A DNA stretch of 64,000 nucleotides from Copromyces sp. CBS 386.78 (Eukaryota; Ascomycota; Sordariomycetes; Sordariales; Sordariaceae), in assembly GCA_030685235.1 (NCBI GenBank), contig MU839199.1:7325-71324 (forward strand), given 5' to 3'. Numbering within the stretch: the first letter of the stretch is position 1; each line of letters begins with the position of its first letter. The position numbers and the translations under genes are program-made. Below, in pieces: positions 1-12,125 of this stretch. The notes below the pieces were generated by a model that made no database searches, was not told where the DNA came from, and saw nothing but the letters and a program-made list of their open reading frames with translations.

Positions 1-96
1 GTACCACACAAAAAAAAAAACAAAAAACAAACCACCCGCTACAATTAAAAATTTTTTGGTTTTACTACCTGTAAACAACGTTATTTCCAAAAACAA

Positions 97-134
<38 letters not shown>

Positions 135-383
135 TCCTCAGAAGTACTCCAACAGAAGTAGTTCGTCCTCGGACCTTAACTCTCCAAGCTAAGGTAGGTA
201 GGTAAGCAACAAAAAAAAGAAATACATCAGACAGACAAGTCGACAGACAGCACGAGGTCAACCAAAAAAAGATTAAAAAAAAAGGCAAAAAAAAACATCC
301 CTTCCCTTCTTCGCCTTATAGGCTTTCAAGGGCCGGGAGCGCCCACCCATACACCCACGTGTAAAGCACACCTTACCTTACTT
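1..383. other. Intergenic / 3' flank of the AT-hook gene
   Basis: A-rich sequence with no credible gene. It holds a 32-nt poly(A) run at about 100-131 and several shorter A tracts. It probably includes the 3' untranslated region of the minus-strand gene that ends at 384. Confidence 0.6.
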
Positions 384-2131
384 TCAAGCAAACGAAGGAC
401 CATCCCCATTTGTAGACCGGCCGGGGTACCCGTACCCGGGACAAGCCCAGCACTGCGGCTCATGAAAGTCGCGCATGAAATCGAAATAATCCTCCAACAC
501 GTCATATCCGTTTCCGTACCGGGCTATACACGCCGGGCACATGCCGCCCCTGGGATGGGCCGCCATTTCCGCGCGGAAGAAGTTGGCTTCTTCGGGTAGG
601 GCCTGAGTCCAAGCGTTAAGCGGTAGCGGGTCGGCGGCATGAGCATCCCCCCGTTGGTTGATGTAGTGGCCGTTGACGAATTGGTCCATGCCCATCGCCA
701 GATCGTCCATGAGGGGGACGTTGATTCCGAGCGGGTCGTCGTTGTTCATGGGTATGTTGTTGGTGTTGATATTGGTTGCTGGGGCGGGGGCCACGCCGAG
801 GAAGGTAGCTAGGGCTGGGTCGTGGATAGCCGGGGGAACGAGGGGAGGCAGCGCGGGAGAAGGGTCGGCCGGCGCAGAGATGACCGAAGGAGGGCGAACA
901 GAAGCGGCCAGCACAGGAGCAGCCTTCAAGACGGGACTGTCCCTGGGAGCAGGACTGGCAAGGACGGAGCCACCACGGGTACGGACCGGAGTGCCAGCAG
1001 GGCGGCCACCAATGGAGTCCCCATAGCTACGCACGGGGGTCGACACGCCAGCAGAGAGAGGAAGACTGGGGCTGGGACTGCGAACACGAGCCGGCTTCGG
1101 AGGCTGAGGCTGAGGCGAAGGCGAAGGCGGAGCCGTGGCCAAAGGAGAGAGAAGGTCGCCGGAGCCGCGAGGGCGTACAGGACCCGTTCTGCCCATTTCC
1201 TTGTCGGTGTCGTCGCTGTTGCAGTTTTGGCAAGGGCACGAGTCAGGAGAGGGTAGGTGGATCAGGGGGCGAGGGTGTGCAGGATCCAGTCTCCCGTCGT
1301 CGTTGTCGTTGCTGTTATCCTTGTTGCTGTTGTCCTTGTTACTGTCGTGGTGCTGGTGCTGGCCAGATGGGGTCTCGGCTCGGACAATGATAGAATCCCG
1401 GATGAACTCGGACTCCCCGGACGGAGGGGGCGAGGGAGACGGCGTGGGCTCTTGGGTAGTGGTGGTGGTGTCGACAGGCTCCTCGGGGCCTGTGCAGACT
1501 AGAGGTTAGCCTGGAAGTTTTGGGAATGAAGATGGAGACGACGATGATGGAGACGGTAACGATGAGATGATGATGGACGACGATGATGGACGATGATGGA
1601 CGACGATGATGGACGATGATGGACGACGATGATGGACGACGATGATGGAAGACGATGACAAGATGGATCACGACGAATAAAGCGATGATAGAAACAAGCA
1701 CGATAAACAAGACGACAGAAAAGGAACACGGAGAAAAAGGGATCTTTCAGCCAAATGTTGGCCTTGGAGAAGTGGCAGTTGCGATAGAACAAAAACGAAC
1801 AGAACATACCTTCTCCCTGCAACCCGACCAACTTGACCATGTCAAGACTTTGATGCCGGAGCTTTTTCTCCCTCTTCGAGCGACGAGAGGGCTGCTGATC
1901 GGGCAACTCTTCGGAAGCCTTCCGCTTGCGCTTCTGCCTCTCATAGTACGGCTCGTCGTACTCGTCGTCGGGCTTGGGAAGGGCCTTCTTTACTGTCGTA
2001 GGCTTTCCCGAAGGCCTCGGGGCACTGCCGTCCTTGCGGGGTCTACCCCGGCCCCGTTTGGCCGGGACAGGCGGCTCAGGGTCCGGGAATGCGGCCTTGT
2101 CGTCAATAGTTGTGATGGTTTTGTGGAACAT
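384..2131 (-). CDS. AT-hook nuclear protein, hypothetical, two exons
   Basis: Probable nuclear DNA-binding protein of unknown role. Exons are 2131-1810 and 1489-384, joined by a 320-nt intron with donor GTATGT, branch GCTAAC and acceptor CACAG; the join stays in frame and gives 475 aa. Residues 25-33 (KRGRGRPRK) are a textbook AT-hook, which binds the minor groove of A/T-rich DNA. Basic clusters near 65-71 and 83-92 look like a nuclear localisation signal. The middle is Pro/Ser/Thr-rich with an Asn/Asp stretch. A CPCQNC motif lies near residues 192-197. A CPAC...CWAC pair near 425-428 and 454-457 (CxxC-x25-CxxC) could bind zinc. I do not recognise an orthologue. The AT-hook and gene model are seen in the sequence; nuclear function is inferred. 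Confidence 0.75.
1557..1655. repeat. Tandem repeat inside the intron of the AT-hook gene
   Basis: Imperfect tandem units of the form GATGATGGACGAC (10-13 nt), repeated about eight times. They fill much of the 320-nt intron and make it longer than the typical 50-100 nt seen elsewhere in this window. Confidence 0.8.
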
Positions 2132-5100
2132 TGTGTTCTAGAGATGATAGGTGGATGGATGATAGGTAAGAAGATTTGCAAAGAGCTTCGAGAAGAGTGG
2201 AAAGTCTTTGTAGATTGTGAGGGTTTGGGAAGCGGATGGAGAGGAGAAAGGGAAGAGAAGGGCAAGAGGGAGGGAAAGATGTATGCCTTAATAGGATTAG
2301 GAAGAACTGATTTGGGAATAAATCATGCAAGGTCTCGGCATCAACGGACCTTGATTTTGTTAACTATATCAAAATTTGCTATGCAGCTTTGGCCTGGTTA
2401 TGTTGCTGCGCATCTTTTGCTAGCTGTGTAGTCACGTCCGCTGCAGTCTTCGGGGGTTGCCTCGAACCGCACGCTGCTCTCTCTTGGTCTAAACCATGGT
2501 ATGTCTTGTTATCCAAGTAACAGACCGTGGTAGTAACTGGGTGCTGCCAGTGCTTTGGCTGAACGTTTTCAGGCCGCATGTTTGGAACGCGGCTCATCAT
2601 CAGATTCTGTAGTCCGATGCGATGTGTAGTGATTGAGGCCAGAGACCGGAGCTCGATGCGAGATTTGATGTTTTGAGGCAGTGGGCGAGCGTCGGAGTGA
2701 GGCGAGGAAGGTGCCGGTGCTTAAGACCGAGGAGGTAATGGAGAACAATGGTGTCCGATTAGTAAATATGCCCCTCTCCAAGCCAAAGGGCGTATGATAG
2801 GCAAGCACCCTGGACACCTAGACGCAAGTGACGACGCGTCACACTCCAGCAAGGAAGCCATCGTTGGTGAACAGTGTCACCCCTCCAGCTGTTGAACTTT
2901 CAGGGCGTCCCCTATCACCATATCCCTGGAGCTTTATCACCCCACGTGCCATCCATGCCGTCGGGCCGTGCCATAGCCATAGTCAGATCGTACCATACCC
3001 CCGGGTCTTTGTGTAGAGAGTAGAACCCAGAAGAAACCCCGAGACCCCCCCTCCCCCCTCCTCCCTCCCTTTCCCCCCGCAGGGGACCAATAGCACAGCC
3101 TAAGTTCCATCGTGATTTGTGAGGAACCACCTGGCAGTGCAGCGAAGACCTCTCCCAACACACCATGCTGAGAAGTCCTTGTAGCCCCCAACACTTCTCT
3201 TCCAGCACACCTAGGCGTGAGGCCTAGGAAAGCACGACGATATGGGCACCCGGTGCTCAGGCCGCCAGAACCACAATGTTCCTTCCTTCTGACGACCACC
3301 TGAAAGCATTGCTGCATGATCTTTCCACCGTCAACCATGACCACCAGATGCCAAAGCTCTCGAGGCCCTGCAACGATTGCCACAAACCCTCCTGAGGGGC
3401 AGCCGGCACAGCTGCGAGCAGCGTCCGCCCGGCAGGCTTAACAAGCCCTGGGCAATTTGTGTGTGCTGCCTTTATGCGCATAAAATCTCAGCCCTGGTTA
3501 CGTGACTGTTTGCCCGAGGTCCTCATTCTTATCATCGTTCCCATGGTCGTCATCGCCTTCGACATCGTTCGTAAACCGCTTCGTCCGTAGCTGGTCTACT
3601 CTCGGGGCCTACACAATGACGAGCTGGCTCCCTAGAAGCCAGCCTGGCGAGCCTCGAGCTCTTGGTTGTCGTTCGCGGGCGTGTTTCGGCTGGTAGACGT
3701 CGTCGGATTGTCGTGTGCACTCATCCTCAGTCGTCCGTCGTCGAAGCGAGCGGCGAGCCGCGCTAGAGCGAGCGGATAAGCCTCGACAATCCGTCGATCC
3801 GTCATCGAGCGTATCCCCAAGCTATAGCGGGCGTTCCAATAAACATGACAGGTGGGTAGGGCAGGTGGAGACCCCTCTCGTGTCGGGCGGTGGGCAGCAG
3901 GCATACAAGGCGTGATGGTGTTTCCGTGAGTCGGTGCATAGCCGTACAAGAAATCCTGGCCCTGAAGAGCGTGACGGCATCTCAAACGGCAGTCTCGCGC
4001 TGACGAGCCACGCGACTGGGAAGCTACAGCCGCACACACGAACGGTCGTTCCTCCTCAAAGGCCACAGCAAGGCATTGCCAAGGATAACGGACCAGAACC
4101 AGAACCAGAACCAGCACCAGCATCAGCACCGCCGAGCGTGCGGGACGAGAGCAACGACAGCAACCCTCGGCTTCGAAAGCGGCATGTCCCAATCACGACC
4201 ACCAACATCGTGTTCCGGCCATGACGATGCCTGACCACGGCAACAGCAGCGACCGCCCACGACGATTGGTTCCCTAGCCCAATGTCAAAAAACAAGCGAG
4301 AGCACAAACAGCAGAACGACTTGTCTAGCAGCCGGAAGGGGTAATTGAGGCATCCCACCAGCGAACCCCATCAAGACTGACAGAAGACGCTGGACAAGCA
4401 GATCGCCGTATCGAAACTCCAACCGCCAGTCCATGCCAACTTTGACCATGCGTCCGCCACACCCTTCGTCCATGTCTTGCCCTCAAATTCCAGTAGCAAT
4501 CGGGAGCAGAGCCGACGAAGATGTGCTTGTGACAGAGGAGCGAAACCATGCCTTAATCTGAAACGGGATCAAAAGAACCGTCCAGAGAAGCGGTATGGGA
4601 TCGAAGTGAAAGACGCTGGGGACGCAGAGGGCCGTATCAAGATTCCAAGTACCAACCAGTGTCGACTTGACACAGCGTGGTGGCTACTCCCATCATCAAT
4701 GTCTTTTTAACACCAGCCATCCCCTTCCCACCGTGGATGCCCTTCGGTAATTAGAGCTAACGAACGCGCAACAGTTGGAACAAAACGATACCTGCATCCG
4801 GAACGTGACGAGGGAGATCGACAAGGCGAGCGGGATGGGATGGAAATAAAGCAAGAGACCGGCCCCTTGGCGCTGAGAATGATAAGAGATGAAAGAAACT
4901 GACTGGCAAAAATAATGGGGGTGAGGGGAATTGTCGGCGATCCCAGACCGGACGGACGGACGGCGACAACGACAACGACGACGACGATGGCGAGCACCTC
5001 CCATTGTGGTACTGTCTGCTGGGCGACAACTTGCTTTCGTGGCAGCCCTGTGCGACATCGCTGACCAGTGTGAGGTCGACATAGGCGTGGCCGTCGACGT

Positions 5101-6040
5101 ATAGTTCATCATCCAACGCGGAACTCAAAGCCTGGGCTAGCTTTGCCCAACGTGGATGGCGTGCTTGGATAAACCACTCCCTGATCACAATAACCAGATA
5201 TTATTCGATAATGGAGATGGAAATGAACGGCAGACGACGACGACGGCTAGGACGACGTTGAATGGGACGGCGATGAACGGGACGACGATGGCTAGGAAGA
5301 CGACCAGAAGGACGATGACCAGGACGACGAGCATCTCCCGCCGTGTGCCGCTTCCCCGGTAGGCGACAACGTGCTTGCACACCATTTTCGCGCGACAGCG
5401 ATGGCGATAACGGCGGCAAGTTCAACTCGCGGGCACCCATGTGGATGTGAACGAGCAGTTTGCCAGCCGACGCAGGACTCGCAGCCTTGCCGAGCTTTGC
5501 TCAACCCTGCCAAACAGGAACAATCCGCCTGGGCTGAGCCTGTCTGACTCGAGACCGACGTCGGCAATAGGTCCACGGAAGGGGAAGGATAGCAAACGAC
5601 AGCAGGTAGGGATCAACAGCTGCCATAGTACCTGCCTCCCTCATCATGCTTGGACTGCTCGTGGTGGCATCGATCGGTGCTAATGGGTTTGGGAAGAATT
5701 GGAAAAAGCATGAAAGAAAACAACAGGAAGGGGAAAAAAGGGAAGGAAGAACAAAATCTGGAAATACGGGAAGAGGAAACGAGACGGGAGGTGGGAATCA
5801 CAAGACACGACAAGGTCATGAGCCGATAACACGACACCGCGGCCACGGGAAGAATTCGAGGAACATTGATTGGACAAGGCCTGGTAAGATCTGAGTGAGC
5901 TACAAGGTTCCCACTGCACCCTTGAAAGCGGTGCTAACAGAACTGCAATCCCTCAAAAAGAAAAGAAAACAAAACAAGATTGTGTTCAAGGAAATGCTGC
6001 AGAGACCGGAACGAGTCGAGACATGTTCCCATTGACGGTG
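2132..6040. other. Long stretch without a convincing gene
   Basis: About 3.9 kb with only short overlapping frames on both strands and no recognisable protein. Locally there are simple repeats: AGAACC units near 4087-4115, and GAC/GACG runs near 4950-4985 and 5230-5330. Two short stretches resemble each other (about 4383-4440 and 4608-4660, both with AGACGCTGG and CCGTATC). Two longer ones also do (about 4980-5170 and 5320-5520, both with GGCGACAAC then GAGCTTTGC- or AGCTTTGC-like words). This suggests old duplicated, decayed sequence. Confidence 0.5.
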
Positions 6041-6060
6041 GAATCGCAATAGACAACGGC

Positions 6061-6770
6061 TGATCATTCCCTAGGGAACATCGGAGTCGGAGTGGTGAGA
6101 TAAGAATGTTGTGAGTGAGCGAGTCAGCAGGTGAGCGTCTGATGCTCATGTCGATGACAAATGATAAACTATTCTCATCTGGATAAAGATGAGGATACAG
6201 GCGAACAGTCTAGTCTACAAGCGTGACGAATCCTTGGGGGGAACGTCAGACCACCCTTCGGAGTTGAAGTGGTGAGATGAATGGAGCGAGGGAGCGACAG
6301 GCCGTTGCTCTTTTCGAGGACGATGATGAATGTCACACATTCTCAACTAGAATGACGATGAAGATGGAGTTAAAAAAGAGTCCAAAAGCTGGATCCCTTG
6401 TCTGACACCCTCAAACAATCCTTCGGAGTCGCTTCGGAGTTGAGATGGTGATGTGGGAAATGAGTGTCTCAACACCAACTCGCAAGATGGAGTCGACAAT
6501 GGCGATAGCAAGTGCTTATTTAGTGCTGTTCGTCACCATCGGGCCCCTTTTGGTGTACATCCTCCATGTTTTTCTCCCGTCCTCGCTTGTTTCTTAGGAT
6601 CATCGTCATCATCATCTAGATAAGGAATGAGGATTGCAAAAGTGGAATGGGTTGTTTGACGACCTCAAAACAACCAACCATTCGGAGTCGAGATCTTGAG
6701 ATGAGTGAGAAGTGCGAGAGAGAGCGAGAAAGTGAGTGAAGAGGCCGTTGCTCATTCGCAATGGTGAATA
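6061..6770. repeat. Degenerate dispersed or tandem repeat array
   Basis: Four diverged copies of a block with TTCGGAGT(C/T)GA followed by GGTGAGATGA-like sequence begin near 6080, 6255, 6420 and 6681. In two of them, near 6299 and 6742, this is followed by GGCCGTTGCTC. Flanking GATAAAGATGAGG and GATAAGGAATGAGG words repeat with them. Spacing is irregular at about 170-260 nt. No coding frame persists across copies. Confidence 0.55.
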
Positions 6771-8779
6771 TGTAGTGACCATGGCCAATCCGTATAGTCA
6801 TACAGATGATGCCAGAAGTTGCCGGCTATGAGTGAGCTTTATTAATCGGAAAGTTGTCGCTTAACAATAACCGGGACGACGGAGTCGAACAACCCACGCC
6901 AGTAAGCGGTTGTCATCCAGTGCTGTTGGTCATGATGTCATAACCGCTCTTGGTCCCTCGATCCTCTTCCCATGCATGTCCTTTCTGTTTTCCCGCAATC
7001 CCTGGTATTGGAATAATTCCTTGATAGTAGTCGCGTGTTTTCCGCGCGTCATGGATCCTGCTCAGCAAGATCCGTAGCGAGTGTGTCGGAATCGTGTTGA
7101 GGAAGGACCAGGCGCTATGAAAACCGAACAAGGAAACATGGGGAAAGAAAATCAACACGAGGAGAGAATTAGAGAGGGTGTTGCGAAATGGGCTCTGTTG
7201 TAATTTTGACCCAGTGTAGGACATCTGGGTGAAGAGGCGCAGGGAGAATGAAGGGTGAGCGAAGGGAGGGGGAAAAAAAAAGTGGAAAAAGGTTTATTCG
7301 CCAGCTTCCACTTCACACGAGTCGTTCCGTGTTGGTATTTATTGAAGCCAGTTGGCCTGACCGACAAATACCGGTACATCGCCACAGGGGGCGAACCCCG
7401 ATGGGCGCGGCATATCTGCTTCGATGCCACGCCGAGTACCGGGTAAGTAGGTAGGTTGTTGTAACCCAAAAGTACCTGATTATTTGTTCTGATGGCCTGT
7501 GCTTGCCAACCCGGATTGCCCCTTTTTGTTGCATTGTTTTGTTTTTATTTCTCGTTTATTTTTACCTTTGATGTTTAATCTGAACGCCTCAGGTCTCCTT
7601 CACGCGGTCAAATTCGTGATGTAACCGTTTGACGTGGTGATGTGCTGAGATTTGACAGAGCCTAGAAAGCCCCCCAAGAGCTCATATAACGTAACGTGCC
7701 CAAGCATACCAACCGAGTGAGAATAGATGTGAATGGGAAAATGGCGAACCACACAGCAACGGTCATGTACGCCGTTGTAGAGAAAAGAACTGCCGTCTGG
7801 CATGTCTACCCCTTTTCAGGACAGATTTTGCGTCGTGGTTCTTTGCATGGTAGCAGATATTTGCTCGCTCCGAAGTGGACTTGATTTCCTCGAGGAAGCA
7901 TTCCTTGCCGACTGTTTACCAGATGCCGCAGGAAATGTTGGTGTCGATGCAATGGCGATCAGGGCGGTTAACACGACGATTGATGGCACAGCACGCCGAA
8001 CGGAGATGCATCGCGGGTAAGGTGACACTCCCGCTGCTTGCCTTGATTGCGCCTCTCGACTCGTAAAGGAGCAGCGCCTGTTGCTCCTGGGTCCGGGCAC
8101 TCCAGCAGTGTCGATGATTCGGACTTGTTGCTTCTAGACCTGTCTCGAATATGATTCTCGTCGAGTTTTGCGTGACGGAGGGCGATGTTGAAAAATATCC
8201 ATAGAGTTCCGTAACAAATGAACCGTTCATCATCCTCCTTGGTTTTCTTGCAAAGCATGGTGGTTTGTACAGTCATTATATGCGCACTCAAGATTGAAGA
8301 GTGTCCCCCAGAGCCGGAGTGCAATGGCTAGAACTTGGAATGTCCAACTATTGTGGTTTAGTCTTTCTTCTCACAACTGATGCACTGATGTGGCCAGTTC
8401 TGACAAGCCCGAAAAAATCCATCAGGACGTGTCAGCTGGACACAAGATGCTGATTCAGCTTCCCATGTTCCCATAAACAATCTCTCTGGGTCGCTGGGCG
8501 TACTTTGTAACACGGTAATGCCAGAGATAAATCGAGGATATGGCATTCCCGCATGACGCGGGTACCAAGCCGATTTTGTAAGGAACAGTGCATCTCGGCG
8601 TAAACTCCTCAAGACTCGGAGAAGCGTGTCCCAAAATTGAAGCACTGAATGTTGATTTCTGAATCGAAGGTCTTTCATCCATGGCCAGTCCATTATAGAA
8701 TTGAGGCTTGAACGCAATGATCCCATCTGGTCCTTATCATGGATATCCGTCGGTGGCTGCAAAAAAGCTCAACCATCTG

Positions 8780-8837
<58 letters not shown>

Positions 8838-9750
8838 CTAGGACCGCCACTCGAAACGTCCGAGTCCAGCGCAGGTTAACGCTCAGGTTTTCTTGGTGTG
8901 TAGTTAGGCGGGGAGACGAAGAAAAAGATGGTAACCGAGATGGCGCAACTTGTTCGTTTTGTCCAAGGTAGGTTAACGCATGGGAATCTGTATCCTAACT
9001 GATAGCTCCAGGTCAGAAGCCCAGAACCGCAGAGGTCCAAAGATCCGGAAGCCGTTCTTGGAAGTAGTTTGACCGTTGTCTTGATCTGTTACAAGCAGTC
9101 GTTAGTTTCCATGTTCCTGCAAAGTGGCGAGGTTTCCAACTCGATCTCTTACAGATACTACAGACAGAAGAGCCTGAGGAAAACTGTCGTGCCTGGAGGA
9201 TTTCCGAATCCATGGATATTTCCGAGCAGTCGGACACTCTCGTCCCCCGTGCCACCACCACCACCAGCTAGCAGGGTCGCGGTATCACCATGGCCAGTAC
9301 GTATATGTGTCGTTGCCAATTGGTGCTTCTAGGAGATGGATTCGTGTCGGTATAGTACCAGGAACGTGATTCTTCTTTTGTTATTTTCAGGTGATATTTT
9401 GGTGTTGTCGCGATTGTCGTCGTCGGTGCCGTGACGCAAACATTTTGTTGGAGTTTGTGTCAAAATTTAGGGTGGGAGAACAGAAGCCTGAAGCTCCCGT
9501 CCCGTCTGCAGGGCCTGCAGCTACCAGGCCAGCGGGGTGCCCCAGGGACTAGAATAAGGTACCCAGGCCCCAAACCCCAGGTGGTCTTTAATCTGCTGAC
9601 AAACAAAACTATAGAGATCAAAAACAAGTTCAAAATCTTTCAGCAAGTTAATTCGAATAGTAATCTGGAACATCTCCCGATTCCAAGCGTATTTTTAACA
9701 TTACGAAATTGTCACTTTTTCTTGTTTGGGCGTCCTTGCATTTGGCCACC
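6771..9750. other. Stretch without a convincing gene
   Basis: Short frames only. It contains a 53-nt poly(A) run at 8782-8834. A minus-strand frame at 8358-8726 (about 122 codons) lies next to that run but shows no family resemblance, and its codon use is unlike that of the real genes here. The right end leads into the dbp3 promoter. Confidence 0.5.
8782..8834. repeat. 53-nt poly(A) homopolymer
   Basis: Uninterrupted A run on the plus strand, flanked by GGC on both sides. It could be slippage expansion or the tail of an old reverse-transcribed insertion. I found no obvious target-site duplication. Confidence 0.9.
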
Positions 9751-9762
9751 AACCCTAACCCT
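9751..9762. promoter_or_regulatory. Telobox-like motif upstream of dbp3
   Basis: AACCCTAACCCT, two exact units of the fungal telomere repeat (CCCTAA), lies about 190 nt upstream of the dbp3 start codon. Telobox-type motifs occur in promoters of ribosome-biogenesis and ribosomal-protein genes in several eukaryotes, so its place before a rRNA-processing helicase is suggestive. Regulatory function here is inference. Confidence 0.4.
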
Positions 9763-9950
9763 GTATGGAACTGTAATTGATGACGCCCTAACACTGACAA
9801 AGCTTATCGATAAGGAAATTTTCCCAATCGAACCGTGTCGCAACAGAGCGGCACCCTTTTGGCTTCCCTCTCTTGATCCTGGACTGTAGCGAGTTGTGGT
9901 GTTTTCCGACAATCGCCCATCCATCATCTTTCGCCAATCGCTTTCTGACA

Positions 9951-11961
9951 ATGTCTTCCACCAAGAAGCACTCCCGGAGCGAGGGCGACGAGAAGGATGC
10001 CCGTCTCGCCAAAAAGGTCAAGACCACCGACGAGACCACCACCGTCGACGGCGAGGTGAAGAAGGAGAAGAAGGAAAAGAAGGATAAGAAGGACAAGAAA
10101 GACAAGAAGGACAAAAAGTCCAAGAAGGAAAAGAAGGACGAGTCCGAAACGCCAGCCAACACCGAGTCCACCGAGGATGTCTCCATGCCCGATGCCGACG
10201 CCGCCGCCGCCGAGCCCGTAGCCGACAAGAAGGAGAAGAAGAAGGAAAAGAAAGACAAGAAGGAGAAGAAGGAGAAGAAGTCCAAGAAGTCGGACGAGTC
10301 CACCACCGACGAGTCAACCAGCGCTTCCAGGACAACCACCAACGGCACCACCACTCCCGCCGCCGCCGCGTCTACCAACGGCGTCTACACGTACAAGCAG
10401 GTCGACGCCCTCAGCGCTCTCCCCGAGTCCGAGATCGAGGCCTTCCTCAAGGAGAAGGAGATCGTCATCAAGGACCCTTCCTCGAGCAACCTCCGCCCCA
10501 TCATGAACTTCAAGCAGCTTCCCCAGTCCAACCTCCTCTCCAAGAACCCCTTCGCCTCCTACACGACCCCGACTCCCATCCAGGCCGCCTCCTGGCCCTT
10601 CTCGCTGTCCGGCCGCGACGTCATTGGTATCGCCGAGACCGGTTCCGGCAAGACCATGGCTTTCTCCCTGCCCTGCGTCGAGTCGCTGGCCTCGCGCCCC
10701 AAGCCCAAGTTCAACAGCCGCGACCGCACCGCCCACCCCCGCGCCGTCATCGTCTCGCCCACCCGCGAACTGGCCATGCAGACCCACGCCGCCCTCTCCG
10801 GGCTCGCCTCCCTGGTCGGTCTGTCGGCCGTGTGCATCTTCGGCGGCTCCGACAAGAACGAGCAGCGCAACCTGCTGTACAAGAACAACGGCGTCGACAT
10901 CATCACCGCCACGCCCGGCCGTCTCAAGGACTTTTTGTCCGAGGGCTCCATTTCCCTGGCCAACGTCAGCTTCGCCGTCCTCGACGAGGCCGACCGCATG
11001 CTCGACCGCGGTTTCTCCGAGGACATCAAGCTCATCCTCAGCGAGTGCCCGCCTAGGGAGCAGCGCCAGACCCTCATGTTCACCGCCACCTGGCCGCTGG
11101 ACATCCAGAAGCTGGCCGAGAGCTACATGATCAACCCGGCCCAGGTGACCATCGGCCACCGGACGCGCGCCGGCGGCGACGGCGAGGGCAACGGTAACAT
11201 TGAGCTGCAGGCCAACAGCCGCATCGAGCAAAAGGTCGAGGTTGTCGATCCCCGCGGCAAGGAGTTCAGACTTTATGAGATCCTCAAGGAGGCGCAAAAG
11301 GGTAGCCAGAAGGATGACAGGATATTGGTCTTTTGCTTGTACAAGAAGGAGGCCGTCCGTGTGGAGCAGTTCCTGACCCGCAAGGGCATGAAGGTGGCTA
11401 GCATTCACGGTGATTTGAGACAGGATCAGCGCACGCGCAGTCTGGAGGCGTTCAAGTCCGGGTCTACCTCGGTCTTGGTCGCTACGGATGTTGCTGCCCG
11501 TGGTTTGGATATTCCCGAGGTTAAGCTTGTTGTCAACGTTACTGTGAGTGGATGGACCCTGCCTGCACCTTATTCATCGTCAATGACCAAGTAAGTGCTA
11601 ACGAAAAAAAAAAAAAAAAAAAAACAGTTCCCCTTGACCATCGAGGACTACGTCCACCGTATCGGTCGTACCGGCCGTGCCGGCAAGCTGGGCAAGGCCA
11701 TTACTTTGTTCACGGAGCACGACAAGGCCCACTCTGGATCGTAAGCCTCCCCTTTCTTTTTCTTCTTACAATATGCCCCATGCTAACCAATCCGTGTCAA
11801 ACAACAGCCTCGTCAACATCCTCCGAGCCGCCAAGCAGCCCGTCCCCGAGGAACTCCTCAAGTTCGGCACCACGGTCAAGAAGAAGGCCCACGACGCCTA
11901 TGGCTCTTTCTACAAGGACATTGACCCCAACAAGAAGGCCACCAAGATCACGTTCGATTAG
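9951..11961 (+). CDS. dbp3: ATP-dependent RNA helicase DBP3 (DEAD-box)
   Basis: Nucleolar DEAD-box helicase needed for pre-rRNA processing and 60S assembly. Exons are 9951-11543, 11628-11740 and 11808-11961, giving 619 aa. An in-frame TTG-started extension exists upstream, but 9951 is the first ATG. Residues 1-115 are lysine-rich with KKEKKDKKD repeats, typical of DBP3. The core carries the Q-motif region (201-211), AETGSGKT (motif I, 228-235), PTRELA (270-275), TPGR (321-324), DEAD (345-348), motif III as TAT in FTATWP (378-380), [10 protein letters not shown] (511-520) and [10 protein letters not shown] (about 541-550). Intron 1 has an unusual 21-nt poly(A) stretch directly before its acceptor. 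The gene converges on rft1, with stop codons 164 nt apart. Confidence 0.95.
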
Positions 11962-12125
11962 AGTACCTAGAGAGATGATATTTTATGTAGATACCACCGT
12001 ATTTGAAGACATTTGAGCCACTTCTTCTCTTTTTTGCTTTTTTTTTTCCCTTGCAAAAGTTTATTGGGGCGTCTCTTTTTTTTTTTCATCTCTGTCTACT
12101 TGTCTATGTAGTGGTTTCTTTAGGG

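Noticed and set aside
8358..8726. 122-codon minus-strand frame ending in CISCEKKD
   Set aside because: Codon use lacks the C-ending preference of the real genes, there is no family resemblance, and it lies beside a poly(A) run.
10314..11408. 364-codon minus frame across dbp3
   Set aside because: It is the antisense shadow of the GC-biased helicase exon; the DEAD-box motifs fix the real strand and frame.
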